Notes under the pieces: generated by a model | What the model saw: the letters and a program-made list of their open reading frames with translations, nothing else | Databases searched by the model: none | Told to the model about the DNA's origin: nothing | Assembly: GCA_001949185.1 (NCBI GenBank) | Contig: BDGG01000003.1 | Location: forward strand, 4,895,092 to 4,959,091 | Direction of reading: 5' to 3' | Source of the DNA: Ramazzottius varieornatus | Taxonomy: Eukaryota; Tardigrada; Eutardigrada; Parachela; Ramazzottiidae | Length of the DNA: 64,000 nt | Shown: positions 22,277-34,566 of the stretch, piece by piece | Position numbering within the stretch: position 1 is the stretch's first letter | Layout of the letters: each line of letters opens with the position of its first letter | Position numbers and translations under genes: made by a program

Positions 22277-25200
22277 ATGCAATTGACATCTGCATGGCTC
22301 CGTTTCAATCTGCTGTGCAGCCTATTACAGCCGCCATTTGCCCTCTTCACCGGAAATGTTTTCCTCATCATGTCAGCCCTTCAGGCAGCTGATCAGAAGC
22401 GACTCACAGGTAAGACCTTATTCCGTCAGGGAATAGTCAAACCAGGCCGGAAGATCGCCAAGTATCCGCCCAACAGCTGGCTAGCTTCCCCAATTGACTC
22501 CTTTTTTGTTAATGGGTTTCCGGTGTCAGGAAGTGGGTAAAGGGAAGAGAGCGGGAACTCAGTTTGACCTTACGTTTCAGCATTTGTAGCAGAGTGTGTC
22601 CTGGCTGTTGACTTGTGGGGAGCTTTTTTATCTCTTCTGCTCAGTTTTGACAATTGGGCATGCGTAGATAGAGCAAGCTTACGTCATAAATGGCACAGAT
22701 AGTCAGTATTTGCTTTGTGAATAAACAAGTTTGTTTGAACAGTCTAACAAGACGCTTCCGTGGGGGGACAGATAAGAGGCATAAATCCGCCAAAACATCT
22801 GAAATTAAATCGACAATGCCCGCCGGAATTGCCAAGATTGGCCAACCTCAGCGGACTGCAACGATCACTGCAGACGCTTCCGTCAGTCAGAAACCAACCC
22901 ACGTCAAAGCCCAAGTCTCTCGAGCGCCGTATGATCAACAGAACCCGCTGTGATATTTTCAGCCCTTGTCGAATATCAATGCATTTTTAAATTTTAAAAT
23001 CAGGATCAGCATGAATCGTTACACTTCGAGACGACATAAATTTCCAGCTTCGTGTCATGGTCAAATAATCAGCTGAAATAAAAATTGATGAAATTTTTCC
23101 AAAACGCGCTAATGGCTCTTGGGATTCGAACCGCGGTCTTCTGACTAACTGTGGGTGCCAGTATTGATAAAAAGGAACTCGACAACTCGGTGACAAGCTC
23201 CACAGGAAAGAGCGCCATTTGGAAAATGGCGCTCTTTCCTTGAGAATGACACAGAAGACTTGCGCCACTTGAAAAAAACAGCCTTACCGAATTTGTTTGC
23301 CGTGCTCCCAAGTGCAAAACTTTCCTGATTGATTGCTACGTTGTACCCTCGCGTATCTTTTTACTCTCCGTTTTCAATGTTGGGGCCGCTCTTTTCACTG
23401 GATAGCCGCCAGATGTTTTGGTTGCGTTTGGTAACGTGTGCCAGCTTGTGCAGTGATGGAATATTAGGAGAGCTCGCGCGGGGACTGTCATTATCCATAT
23501 TGTGGCTGCTGGGTGTAGATTTGTGGTTATGGAGGAGATGTATCAGGCCTAGTCCAGGCACTTAACAATCGAGAAAAGGGCTGAAGAATACTCATTTTGT
23601 CTCTCTTATCTGCCTTATTGGACGACCCTCAGGCTCCCTCAAGTACCAGCAGCCCACGCTCCAGCTCGCCTAATTCCTCCGAGTACTTTCTCTGGCCCCC
23701 TCGTTTCTCTGAACTTCCTACTACAAACTCTCCAGCTCGTCCGTCCACGGTCCGTCTCCCGCAAAAAGCGATAAAATTTGCAAGTCAGATTTTGCTGTCT
23801 TGTCATCGTCAACGTTCACAAAACCCCGATCAACCAACGCACAATCTTATTCCGGGTCCAATCCGATAAAACATTGGCCTGGTCTTCACAGTATCGCCAT
23901 TCTGTGCTGAGATCGACCAATATAGATTTGAAATATTTTGGAATTTGTGGAATATTTCTGCTAGCACTTCAAAACGAAGGAAGATGTACAACAATTTCCC
24001 ATCGTTTTTCCTCTGGTTGGCTTTTGCATGGTTGATTAGGGGGAGAAAGATGTACGGATGAAATTATTACCCATGTGTAGACTGGCTTTTCGACAAGAGA
24101 TTCCCTAATCGATCCTCTTTTTTCTGTACCCAGTTCGTGCTAGTCTCCAACTGCAATTTTGAATGGTATTTTGATTGACCCACTTTTGTTTGAATCAAAG
24201 CGACCTGGAAGCGGAAACGGTGCTAACTGTCTTGACGGCGTCTTTGGCCGCATTGATATGTTCCCCAATTTTGGGGAGATGTTGACTGGGCATGTCAGCT
24301 CTTGATATAACCTTTCACTGACAAGTGCCACACTTTTTATGCTCAAGAGGTCAAAAGCAGCTATTTAATGTCCGTCCAAGACTGAGTAGCGTTCGTCTTC
24401 CCATGATCATTTTCTCAATGTGCAAAAGACAGCCAACCAAACTTATTTCTTTTCAATCAAAGCGAAGTCCAACTTCCCTAATCGAGTTTCATAGCACTCC
24501 TCACCGAACTCGTCCGGATAAAGGGCCAAACTTTGCCCGACTGTCGATGACAGCTGGAAAAATAAAAAGAGATTCGCGACAAAAAACGTGGAATTTTTTC
24601 CCCAGTTTTGGGTTGATTTTTAACTATTATTTGGAATTATTTTCGAGTTCAGTTTTCTTTTCCGACTGGATTTTCTATTTCCGTTCAAGCGTGTTCTAAC
24701 AAATTTAGCGGCACCCTTGACTGAACTTTTGCAGGAAAAGATGAGCAAAAATGTTAGGGACTGTCGTTGGCAGCTGGCGGGCATAACAAAATTGCCTAAT
24801 GGAGCGCAAACAGGCGTCGTTACTGTTGCGTTCCCTTTCGACGGTCGGTACGGCAAATTCGCCTAATAGAAAAGTACAACATGCGTTAGGCAAAGTCCCA
24901 CAAAAAGGAGAATTGAATTGACAGTGATCCGGGCTGGCTTACCAGGGCGTATCTTCGATTATGCGCAAAGCCAGCTTCCGTCGATAAGTTGGACCCCCCA
25001 CGAAACCAAGCTTTAAGTCAGCCACCCCTAGAAGCCGTCATATGACGCCATCGGAGACGTCATCGCGGTGAAGCCGCGATGACGTCACCCACTGCTATGC
25101 ATGGGTGACCGATTCTCCGTCTGTTTGATATGGGGTCCGATGCATCCAATCATGCCCTGAAATCATAACGTCACGCTGTTATGGGCATCTCTTCCATGCA

Positions 25201-26495
25201 GACCTGAACCATAGTCACCATATCAGTTACCATACAGTCTGTTCAATGTGGATAATTTAGTTGCCGGAAAAACGAGCGGCTTTCCCATTGGATAATGCAT
25301 TATTGAAACCCATTTATCGAGCTTGAATGCGCCATGAATACCGTACATCATCTCTGTCTTTCTTCTTCCCCTTTAGACGCCAAAGAATACAACAGACGCT
25401 TCAACGTGGCTTCCAAGCAGTCAATTATGCCGCAGGATGCAAAGGATAACTACGCCTATGACTGGACTAAGTACAAGAAATCTACTGGCCCGACCTTCGA
25501 TCGCAACGAGATGGTGCAGAATGTCACGGTGGAGAAAGGCCAGACGGCGTATTTGCCATGCGTGATTCTTAACCAAGAACACTTTACGGTGAGAATTTCC
25601 CGCTCGATGTTACCTCACTCCTCATTAATCATTCACTATAACGACCAGCTCGCCAAACAAGTTCGACCCGATCGCTTTCCCGAGTGGAGCATATTTTCAG
25701 TAAAAATGGCTGAAAGGGTGCGCCACTTCGGAGCCAATATTACTTCGAAAAACGATCTCGACGAGTTTGATGGTTTTCCCCAGTGGCGCACATTTCCGGT
25801 TTTAATGGCCGACGGCGTGCGCCACTTGAGAAAGATGATCTGGTCAAATTCGTTTGCCGAGAAAAGAAGCTATCAACTACCATTATCACACTTGCAGATA
25901 TCGTGGCTGAGAAAGAACAGACACATGAACATAATCACCGTCGGAGAACACAGATTCATCCAAGACGAGCGCTACTCACTACCTCATTACAAAGGACCTT
26001 CCGACTGGACGCTCAAAATAGCCAATGTCAAATTGGCCGATGGTGGAATCTACGAATGTCAGATAGGTAAACACAAAAACAAATACTTGGAAAATTTCCA
26101 ACTAGTTTTGGCCTATTTATTGGGTGTTTTATTCGACAGGGACGACGCCCAAAACTGGACGGAACATCAGTCTCTTCATAGCAGGTAAATGTAACGCCAA
26201 TTGCCGTCCTATGTGTTCCCATTTCGTTGGTCCCCAAATTCTCTTCCCGACACTGTCGTTGCAAATTCCAGGCGTTGGAGAGCATGAGCTAGCGCTTCCT
26301 TCCAGATACAGATATGGCTTCCTAAATTTTACTATTCCAGCGACGCGCAACGCTCATGTGGCGCCCTCTAAGAGCGGCACAATGTCACGAACCTCCCATT
26401 CCTCAACCAGCTCACTTCTCCACCTGCTCTGCGGACTTCTCATCGCCAACTTCACCTACAAGATTCGTCTAAAAGACGTGTCACTTTTCCACTGA
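22277..26495 (+). CDS. Dpr-like single immunoglobulin-domain protein
   Basis: Five exons (22277-22409, 25377-25588, 25898-26066, 26140-26184, 26272-26495) give 260 residues. Exon 1 encodes a long hydrophobic N-terminus likely to act as a signal sequence or anchor. Residues of about 75-170 form one V-type Ig domain: QTAYLPCVILN (first Cys), ISWLRKN (Trp), ITVGEHRFIQDERY, DWTLKIANVKLADGGIYECQ (second Cys). The ITVG...F..DERY...DWTLKI pattern is typical of Dpr and DIP neuronal adhesion proteins. Dpr proteins normally carry two Ig domains; only one is found here. The C-terminus is Ser-rich and then hydrophobic (SLLHLLCGLLIANFTY), so it may be a GPI signal or membrane segment. Cell-surface recognition is inferred. 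Confidence 0.85.
23205..23310. repeat. Palindromic unit variant with perfect palindrome
   Basis: GGAAAGAGCGCCATTT and its exact reverse complement are separated by only GGA (23205-23239). A degenerate right arm TTGCGCCACTTG and the outer end GAATTTGTTTGCCGTGCTCC follow, so this is probably a rearranged copy of the common element. Confidence 0.6.
25056..25086. repeat. Perfect 13-bp hairpin with CRE motif
   Basis: GACGTCATCGCGG pairs exactly with CCGCGATGACGTC across a 5-nt loop. The right arm supplies the core ATGACGTCA. It lies 300 bp upstream of exon 2 of the Dpr-like gene. Confidence 0.65.
25640..25862. repeat. Palindromic unit cluster, 2 hairpins
   Basis: The cluster makes up most of intron 2 of the Dpr-like gene. 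It begins with the outer end GCTCGCCAAACAAGTTCGAC. A translation of the intron stays open across both units. Confidence 0.75.
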
Positions 26496-26762
26496 ACAGA
26501 CTGCACCGTGATGCTCCATAGCCAACGTACGAAAACTCAATGGCGTTGCTTACAATCAAACATACACTTCGACCAGAGAGTTTCTCATTCTTTCTACTCT
26601 CTACACTAAAAAAGGACCAAAGATGAAACTTTGGCTGCTATTTCTGAAGTCAAGATGTGCTCATGATCACTGCCAGAGTTTTTATTGTTATTAAATGGTC
26701 CTTTTGACCGAAAAGTGGAGATATCGCTCCAGATTGCAACAGATGGTTTTCTTCCACACACA

Positions 26763-29700
26763 TTATATTTCGAAACTTTTGGTAGTGAGTTGCTCGTTTT
26801 TAGGTTTGATTGCGCCAGCTAGCAGTAAAAACTTTTCGTGTTCGGGTCGAAGAGGTCTCTCCGTCCTACTGGTCTTTTTGGTCAAGTTGGAGTGCTTGCG
26901 GACGTCATCGACGTCCCCTTCCTTGTTGGCACGGTACTGAGCCTGATAGGCCGGGTGCGCCGTGGTCAGTCCGCCAGCCGGCACTTGGTACGAAGGTACG
27001 CCACTTCCGCTGTACGTTACAGGTGGTCGATGGGCGACCGGAGGTCCGAAGCCCACGCGGCAACACTGGATGAACTCCATGAAAAATTCGCCGGTGTAGG
27101 GGTTAGGCTTCTTGGACACTCCAGTCATAATGTAGCCTTGGGCACAGTAGACGATGAACTGGTTGAGCGAGTCGTAGTACTCAAAGTACTCGTCGTGGGT
27201 TGGTACATAGTAGCAGGAGACGTAGTCGATGTAGTAGCCTGGAAAAAGATGGTGTGTAGACACCCAGACTAATCTGGTAATGTGGGTGTGAAAGAGAGCT
27301 TGACCTGGTGGCGTCTTGCAGCACTTGTAGGGCGTGTAGAGATCTTGAGGGCTTCGATAAATCCAGAAGAAAAGGTTGTTTGCCCAGATTGCTACAACAG
27401 AAATCGTCGTTTACCTCAATCTTCCCCTTCAACCCACATTTTCAAGACTAGTCAGTTTAGGCCACGGTCAGGTCACAGTCCAATGAAAAGACGGACGAAC
27501 CGGTTACGAAGGTATTGACGGTCTGCGTGAAGTTGGCCGGGTCCAAGCAGAAGAAGTCTCTGGTAAGGTTCCGTACATGACATCTGTCAACAGTAAATAT
27601 TTCGCCTCGCTCTACAGTGTATGGTTTTCATGGCGTCATTTATCACTTCGGCCGCAGTGTTTAATTGTTGTTTGTGCGAGCCCTGAAGAACGCCTGTTGG
27701 ATTTTGGTGGTCGATCAGTGAGACTCACCCTGGGTAGTAGGGATATCTTCCCTGACTGGGCGGCTTAAAGGGAAACCTACACGAGAAGATGGCAATCATA
27801 CGGCCGGGGAGTCGATGCAACCCAAGACATGAGGCGTAACTTACGTGAACTTGCACCACACTTGTTGTAGCCTCTGAGACAACAGAAGACATGTCTACTT
27901 TCAGCAGCTGGGTACGGAGTCTTGCGCAAGTACGGTACTTACAAAGAAATCGTCGATCCAATCCCTGAAAATGCAAAGCTATCAATAGTTGGGCCCGAAA
28001 CTCGTCTCATGAGTATGATGAAAAGTTTCGGTCGAAGGCACTTACTGTATTCCAATCTGCAACGAGACAACCGAATGCATTTAGACACGACAATACGTAG
28101 CCCAGTGACATCGGACGCCTGCCGCAGCCGGCTTAGGCTGGCTCCACATGAAAAAAAATTCCCACTTGTTCAGGAAAAGGTTTTTTCGTGCGGGGGTTTG
28201 GGGAGCATTAATGTAGTAACGGCTCGTAGAATGCTGAATGGAGAACGTCTTGGTGCAAAGTTCAGTCTCGGCAGAAGTCCCCGAGTAGAGTTATGAATTT
28301 TTTCTTGTTTTGGGGTCCAATGTTTAGCGACAGAAAACTCTAACCGACGCCGCACCTGTGAAGATCTGCGCACTGTGAAGATTTGCCAGCTACCGGAACC
28401 ACAACCGACTTGTGTCCTAGCTGTAGTTAATAGGTTAACCATATCGAGCGAAATTGGAAGAACTTTGGAACAAACGACGACAAACGTCCATCAAGGAGAT
28501 TGTCTTTTATGTTAGGCCGTTCGGGACAAGCCCACATAGACAGTCACCGTTTTGCAATTCGTGTGGGGCTTGCCTGTCCGGCTTGCCAACCACTTTTTCA
28601 AAAATCGACATTAAATTTCTCTTGCCAAGGGAATCTCGCCTTTCACACATGCCTAAGCTAGACCCAGGAATGGTGGGAAAACGACCACCCCAAACGGCTC
28701 TGATATATAAGACCGGGAAATTCCCATCCTGAAAAAACAGGGTGGGAACGGCAGGATGGAAAATCTGGGTGGAAATCACTGGAGTGCTGCTAAACCTTGG
28801 CTCCACCTGAGCAAGGTGAGCCAAAATGCTCAATAACTAAAACATCCAGCCATCAAGATAGCGCGGCTGCGACTCGTGAACTGGAAACCATCGCGTCGAA
28901 CGTAGTTCTGTTGCAATAGGCAATTTTCGAAACTTTGAAATTCGGATGATTGGCAGGTCATGAACGTCAAATCTCAAGAGGGAGAACTGGTCGTCTTGAT
29001 TTTCTTCTGACCGCACTGATGACTACAAAATTTATCCCAGGTTTGGCTTCGATAGATAAGACTGTCCCCAGTGCTCCAGTTTTTTTCTGAGCGAATACCG
29101 TGCACGTATCTCGCGCGAAGAGACGAAACACCAAATTTCACCAAAACCACCCGAAACCGTAGAAAAAATTTCCAGCGTGCTGGAGTTTTGCTGACCGCTG
29201 GTCATTAGTGTTGCTTTGGTGAGAAGACCGAGGTACATGCAAACAAAAAGACCCAGACCCGAAAGACCAAAAGCTAAAACTGGGAGGTGAATAAAACTGA
29301 GTGATTGTATGCACAAGGAGGACGGTCGTACGCAGAGTGTTAACTACGTCTTGACTAAAATCGGCCCCACACTGCGCCTTGGCGATGTCAGTCAAGAGCT
29401 TGATCATGCGTCCTGCTCACTAGCAAGGCGATGTTTAGCAGCACATCAGTGGTGGAAATCTCAGTTTCCGAAGCACACCTGGATGGTGGGAGCATTCATT
29501 AATGACGCCAGGTTTCGATATTAGGAGGCTTTTGTAACATTTCTGACAGGTTTCACGTACTCGTCATCCCTCCCTGGGAAACTGATGTCATTGATAGATG
29601 CACCCTAATCAGCACAGAGCAGGCGATTCCGGGGAGGCTACAGAAAACGAGCGCTGCAGCTGATACTGTGTCATTCATCCTGCGGTTTCTATTGGGACGC

Positions 29701-32700
29701 GTGGTATTACTGACTTTCTTGACTCGCCATATACAGTCTTTCCTACGAGATGTGACAACTTCTTATTCGCCTACTTCCATTCCAATCTTACTACTACCAA
29801 GTTTTAGGTTACGATGGTATCAATTTCGCAAGAGTTACCGAATTGTCTGTTGAAAGTTTTGGTCGGAAGTCGAACCGAGTCGTGAGAATATTTTTGAGGT
29901 GTTACTTTTCGGAGAACGCCTATACAGAAAAGTACTTGACCACTAACATTCGCGGACAGTTCATGTTTGTATAGTTATGTGAGTCTGATTTATAACTGGA
30001 AATCACGTTCACTGTAATCAAGTGACCGACATGCCGTAAGCCATCCGACAGCCGTAAGCCATGTGAGTTCGCAAATAACACTGGATGTTGAACTGCGGAA
30101 CTTCTGAGCAGCAGGCTGACCAGACTTTTGATCTCCTGCGAGTGCACTCTCACTACTGCGATCCACTGTTTCTGCCGTGGTCAGTTTCAGCAATATGGTC
30201 AGCGAAGTAGCTTTCGAGGGTGATATATGTGAAAAGAAAACAAATACGCAAGGTGGTGTAAACAAGCATGGAGACAACCAATCCTGGTGTGTTCCGATCG
30301 TGCTGACCGGTATAATATCACACACAACAGCGAATTCTGCGTGTCTCGGGCAGTTTTTCTCCACGCTTCGGCACCGAATTCTATCCCACTAGATCGGTAC
30401 TTTAAAGTATTAGTTCCGGTTTGGAAAAAAATAAATGTTACGATAAATTGCGGAGAGCCATTTACCACGCGGAAAGCTTCGGTGTATTGTGTTTGAGCGT
30501 ACAGTCGTTGTTTGGTCTGGTTTGGTTTGTGCGCGCTATGCTTTTTGTAGTATAACGGTCAGGCTGACTGTCTCTCAATAATGAGTGATTCCCCTAGACC
30601 TCTATTTAAAAAATCGTATGTCCTGTCCCTGCAACCTGATTCCGATCGTTCGAAATGTTTATAAAAGAACAAAAGTTGGTTCACATGGTCATGTGACACG
30701 GCATGAACAGAGTCAGGAAACCAGTCGGCATGGCGAACAATTTTCAGAACTTGGTATTTTTTGTCCACCACAGCCTGATCTGGGCACGTCGAGCCTCTGC
30801 ATCCTCGCATCCTCAAAATGCACCAAACATCGGACTCCCGAAAAAAACAAGAAGTAAGACAATCGGACGTTTCGTCGAGGATTCACGTGTGGCGACCAAA
30901 TGGCTGTTTTGACGGTTCAATCTACCTTCGATTTCGAATTAAGCAAAATTCTGCGTCAGTGGCGAAACCTTGAGGGAATTTGGTTGTTTCCCGGCATAAC
31001 ACATTCATTCTTACCAATCAGCCACGAGTAGGACGAACAAAACAGAAAACTACGGGTTCTGAAAATTTGAAAATCTAGAAAGACCATCAGAACAGCCATT
31101 TGGTCGGCACAGGTTACTCCTCGACACTTTGATATAGCGTATTTCGTTTCCCACTCTAAATTGGTTTGCTAGCCTACCCCTGCTTCCACACAGCTAGTGC
31201 TGGAAAAAATACGATAAAATTTGATACGATTTTTTTTGATAAAATATAGCCGGATATTTCGTCGCGGTCTTCGATATTCATTCAGTTACGATATTTCGAT
31301 ACGATATTTCTCCAATACCTTATTTTTGATATATTGTATCATATCGCAGCGATATATCGATATTTCTGCAGTTTTAATTTTTTCGAAATTCTACTGGTTC
31401 AAGCTCAAGAACGCAAAGCACCGTTTTCCACATCATCTTTTAGTAAGATTGGAAGCGTCAGATGCAGCAAAAACGTGACTTTACCAATACTTTAAACACA
31501 TGGAAACCTTGATAAAATTATTACCAAAACCAAATGGGGGGATCGTGCTCGCCTGCTCGGTATACGATAGTCAGAATCAAGGCTTTGAAATCAACAATAG
31601 TTTTTCGTAAACCTGATGGTATTTCCGAGTTTGCTATTCAGCAAAATACCGATATATCGAAAATAAATCGATATGGCGCGATACGATATCGCCGAACACT
31701 TATTAGATATGAGCGTTATTAGATATGAGCTTCATGTCGATATCTTCGATACGATATCTGCCGCATATTTTATCGCAAAGATTCGGTATATCTCGATACG
31801 ATATCGGTATACCGTATCGTTGCCAGGACTACACACAGCAATAAGTGGTCAAAGGAAAGAGTGGCCGCTGGTTAGCATTTTCTTATGCCGTCGAAGCCTG
31901 TCGGACGATGAACATCCATGTCTTTGAACATTTTGTAAAACTGGCTGTGGAAAAGTGCCCTGTCGCACGCATGCGGCTAATGTGGCCAACCGGCTACGAT
32001 AGGCGTCTGATTCATACAACATACAGTAATAATTTGCACCTCAAGGTTGAGACTTGCACAGATCGAAGAAGAATCTTACCATGGCTTCTCCATCTAGACA
32101 TTCCACATTCCACTTCCGACCGGGCAGCTGCGTTCCGCCATGCATATGAAAGCTCTGTATCATGGTGTCACCCTACAGCGCACATCAAAAGTAAGCTCTG
32201 TCTGGATTGTCCAGTGGTTTCACAGTTATCCTCCATCAATCCTTTGTAAGTACACACAGGACGAGAAATTAAGGGCCAGAAAAAATGATGGGATCTTGTA
32301 AAGTGCTGATCAGCTGGGTCATTTTTTGGACCCGGTGCGTGTATTAATATCGCTAGCAAAAATCCAAACATATGAGGATTAGCTGTAATTCACTGTCCAT
32401 CAAACTTGGACAGCTCATTCTCGTAACGAACCGTCCATGACACTTGCAAGTGTTTTACTCTTCAGACATCTCGCATCCAAAATTATTCGCCGAAGCTTCA
32501 TCATTGCCTTCATCTTCGTCACCAGAATCTAAGAAAGACGACTCGTTGTAGCTACTGATATCCAGAATATTGTTTTCTTCATCTACGTTCAAATCTACAG
32601 TCTTTCCTACGATGGTTCTTCAGACAGAGATTCATCCCTACGTAAGATACAGCCGCCTAGAAAAATCCCTGAAAAACCTCTTGAGTTATCTTTGCCCAAG

Positions 32701-34566
32701 GGTTCGAGATGAACTGCTGAAGTGATGAACGAGATGAACTTTCGAGATGAACTGATGAAGTGTCTTCTGCCTGGTTTCTGAATACAGCTGGACTTGCTGA
32801 AGATGTTATTCTTGCGCCAGTTACGGTATTCTTCATCGAAAGAGTCCTTGAAGGGTTTATTCACACTTACGTCGAGAAATTGCCACTGTCATCTCAGGGA
32901 GAATCAGGATCTCTGATCTTTTTCTACTGGCGCAGGGAAGTGCATGTTATGGTAGTCTTTCTCGATTTCTTGACTCCACCAGGCTTTCTTTGCACTTAAA
33001 GTTATGACATTAGAAGGCGCGATGAGTTTCTTCAGACAGCTGTCCGCAAGTTTTCCTGATTTGGCCACCGTCTTGAAAATTATCTCGGCTGGAAATTTCG
33101 TGCCGTCGGCTTTAATCGTCAGGCTGATGGTGATACCTTCTTTTTCGCCTTCTGGATGTTTCACAGGTACGAGTAACAGTTCCGGTCAGCGAAAGAGAAG
33201 CTTCAGCTTCTTGCAAAAACTTTAGGACTGATGTTTCGGGCCAATTCCTACCTGTTTCACTCCTTTAGGAGACAAAGTCTTCTTTCCTGGAATAACCAGA
33301 CGGATCATGGTTTGGTCTGAGTCAACTATGCGGATCTTTGGGGTATTCCTGTTGTAAAAGTACTCCTGGATTTGAAGGAAGAAGAAGCAGTGCGATTCCT
33401 GCAAATAAGACCTGGTTTCAACTATTCTCTAATATGCTCCACACCATCCAGCCAGCCATTATATATAAAAGTTAGGCCTTGGCAAGCAGTCTCGTGAAAT
33501 TTTTCGTCCAGTCAAATTAAAACCAGGCACTTACTAGATCCTCGGCGGTAAACGTTAACTTCCGGCTGATGTGCGTTACTGCTCGGTTTCCGATCCCGTA
33601 GCGGTTTTGAAAGTCCAAGGTCCATCTGTTTGATGCCTTGAAGCCTGTTTCACCATGATCCCGAAGCACGACTTCCATAGCCTTCTACTGCACATCTCTG
33701 TTTGACACTTCCAGACACCGGTGACGCTGATCTGGGACATAGCGATACACTTCTGTTTCCATCTTCGGGTACGTCACAGGTCGCTTCTTGCTAGTTTCTG
33801 AGGTCCTGGAGATTTAGAAACCCAGCGGAACAGTGTTGACTTAGGGGTGTTCACACGGAAGGCATATTTTCGTACAGAAACTCCACTGACGCTCTTATCC
33901 ACTTCGTAATCTTCCGCGATGCGATGTCTTTCCGCATCGGAGTAGTCGTGCTGGTTGCGCTTTCGGACTTTACAATGATTTGGCTTCATCGTCATACAAA
34001 GCAAAGGCACCAAAGGAGGAATTTATCAGAAGCAAGAGATGATTCAAACTCGCAAGTGGTCAGTGGGTAACAAAAACTGACATCAAATGTAAAATTGAAC
34101 CAGGTGTCTATCGACTGCAAACAACTGTGTGAAAAGCCCACACCCGGGGGGCTCATTACGCTATGTGGGTCCGAAAAGTGACCCAGCTGATCAGCAGTCA
34201 CCACTTTACAGTATTTTTCTCATCGTGTGTGTACAGTTTACGCCAAAAGTAACCGTCAAAAATGGGCGTAACACTCCAGCTGAACTTACTTACGACTCAA
34301 CCAATGAGAACTAGGTTTTGCCACATGCACAAATTTCATTGGCTTTATCCATCTGGATCCATACACCCATTTTTAACGGTTTATTTTGTCCGTACACTGT
34401 ACTGTAGCATTGCAACTTCCGGGTTGACTACCGGTGCTTTTCCACAGCAAGCTCAACTTACCGATCCATAACTGATGTAGCTGTTGTAGTACCGATTGGT
34501 GGTATTACTATCACGGATGGCTAAACACAAGATAAAAACGAAAATAAAGAAAGCCGACGTCTTCAT
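26763..34566 (-). CDS. Dermatopontin-like secreted protein, copy 1
   Basis: Nine exons join in phase: 34462-34566, 32080-32172, 28046-28056, 27943-27964, 27845-27873, 27729-27776, 27501-27583, 27305-27391 and 26763-27238. They give 317 residues. The first exon is a signal peptide (MKTSAFFIFVFILCLAIRDS). The mature part is Cys-rich with three related segments ending in Cys: GRKWNVECLDGEAM to QQVWCKF, RDFFCLD to YKCCKTPP, and IVYCAQGYIM to MEFIQCCRVGFG. The pattern of aromatic-x-Cys-x-x-Gly followed by a W-x-x-C(C)-R strand recalls dermatopontin, an extracellular matrix protein; this is an inference. Exons of 11 and 22 nt are used. Introns 1 and 2 (2.3 and 4.0 kb) contain transposons. The C-terminal tail is basic and differs from copies 3 and 4. 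Confidence 0.75.
28057..32079 (-). other. 4-kb intron 2 of dermatopontin-like copy 1
   Basis: The homologous intron in copies 3 and 4 is 239 and 90 bp. Here it is enlarged to 4,023 bp. It contains the hAT-type element at 31195-31831. The rest shows no recognisable gene or repeat, and no palindromic GTGGCGCAC units. Confidence 0.55.
31187..31839. mobile_element. Non-autonomous hAT-type element with 8-bp TSD
   Basis: The element itself is 31195-31831. Its ends are TAGTGCTGG and CCAGGACTA, imperfect inverted repeats continuing into ACGATA. The 8-bp duplication CACACAGC flanks both sides (31187-31194 and 31832-31839), which is the hAT signature. The interior is AT-rich, built of repeats such as CGATATCG and TTCGATACGATAT in both orientations, and encodes no transposase. 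Confidence 0.8.
32253..34231 (-). mobile_element. Decayed pogo-like (Tc1/mariner) transposon
   Basis: A 1,979-bp element flanked by TA. The ends begin CACACAGGACGAGAAA and, inverted, CACACACGATGAGAAA. Both also share CTGATCAGCTGGGTCA about 60 bp inside, so the inverted ends span about 80 bp. Minus-strand remains of one transposase appear in order: a helix-turn-helix region (RHRIAEDYEVDKSVSGVSVR, ending TPKSTLFRWVSK), a CENP-B-type region (NRWTLDFQNRYGIGNRAV), a catalytic DQT segment (RIVDSDQTMIRLVIPGKKTL), ADGTKFPAEIIFK, and the tail WQFLDVSVNKPFKD. An in-frame TAG before the CENP-B-type region and frame changes show it is inactive. It sits in intron 1 of dermatopontin-like copy 1. Confidence 0.85.

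Larger units (their letters stand above)
22410..25376 (+). other. 3-kb first intron of the Dpr-like gene
   Basis: No nested gene is seen. The intron holds a perfect 16-bp palindrome at 23205-23239 within a palindromic-repeat relic, and a CRE-type hairpin at 25056-25086. Confidence 0.45.

Noticed and set aside
28669-28760. GGGAAATTCCC palindrome resembling an NF-kB site
   Set aside because: A single match in a long intron with no supporting context; expected by chance at this scale.
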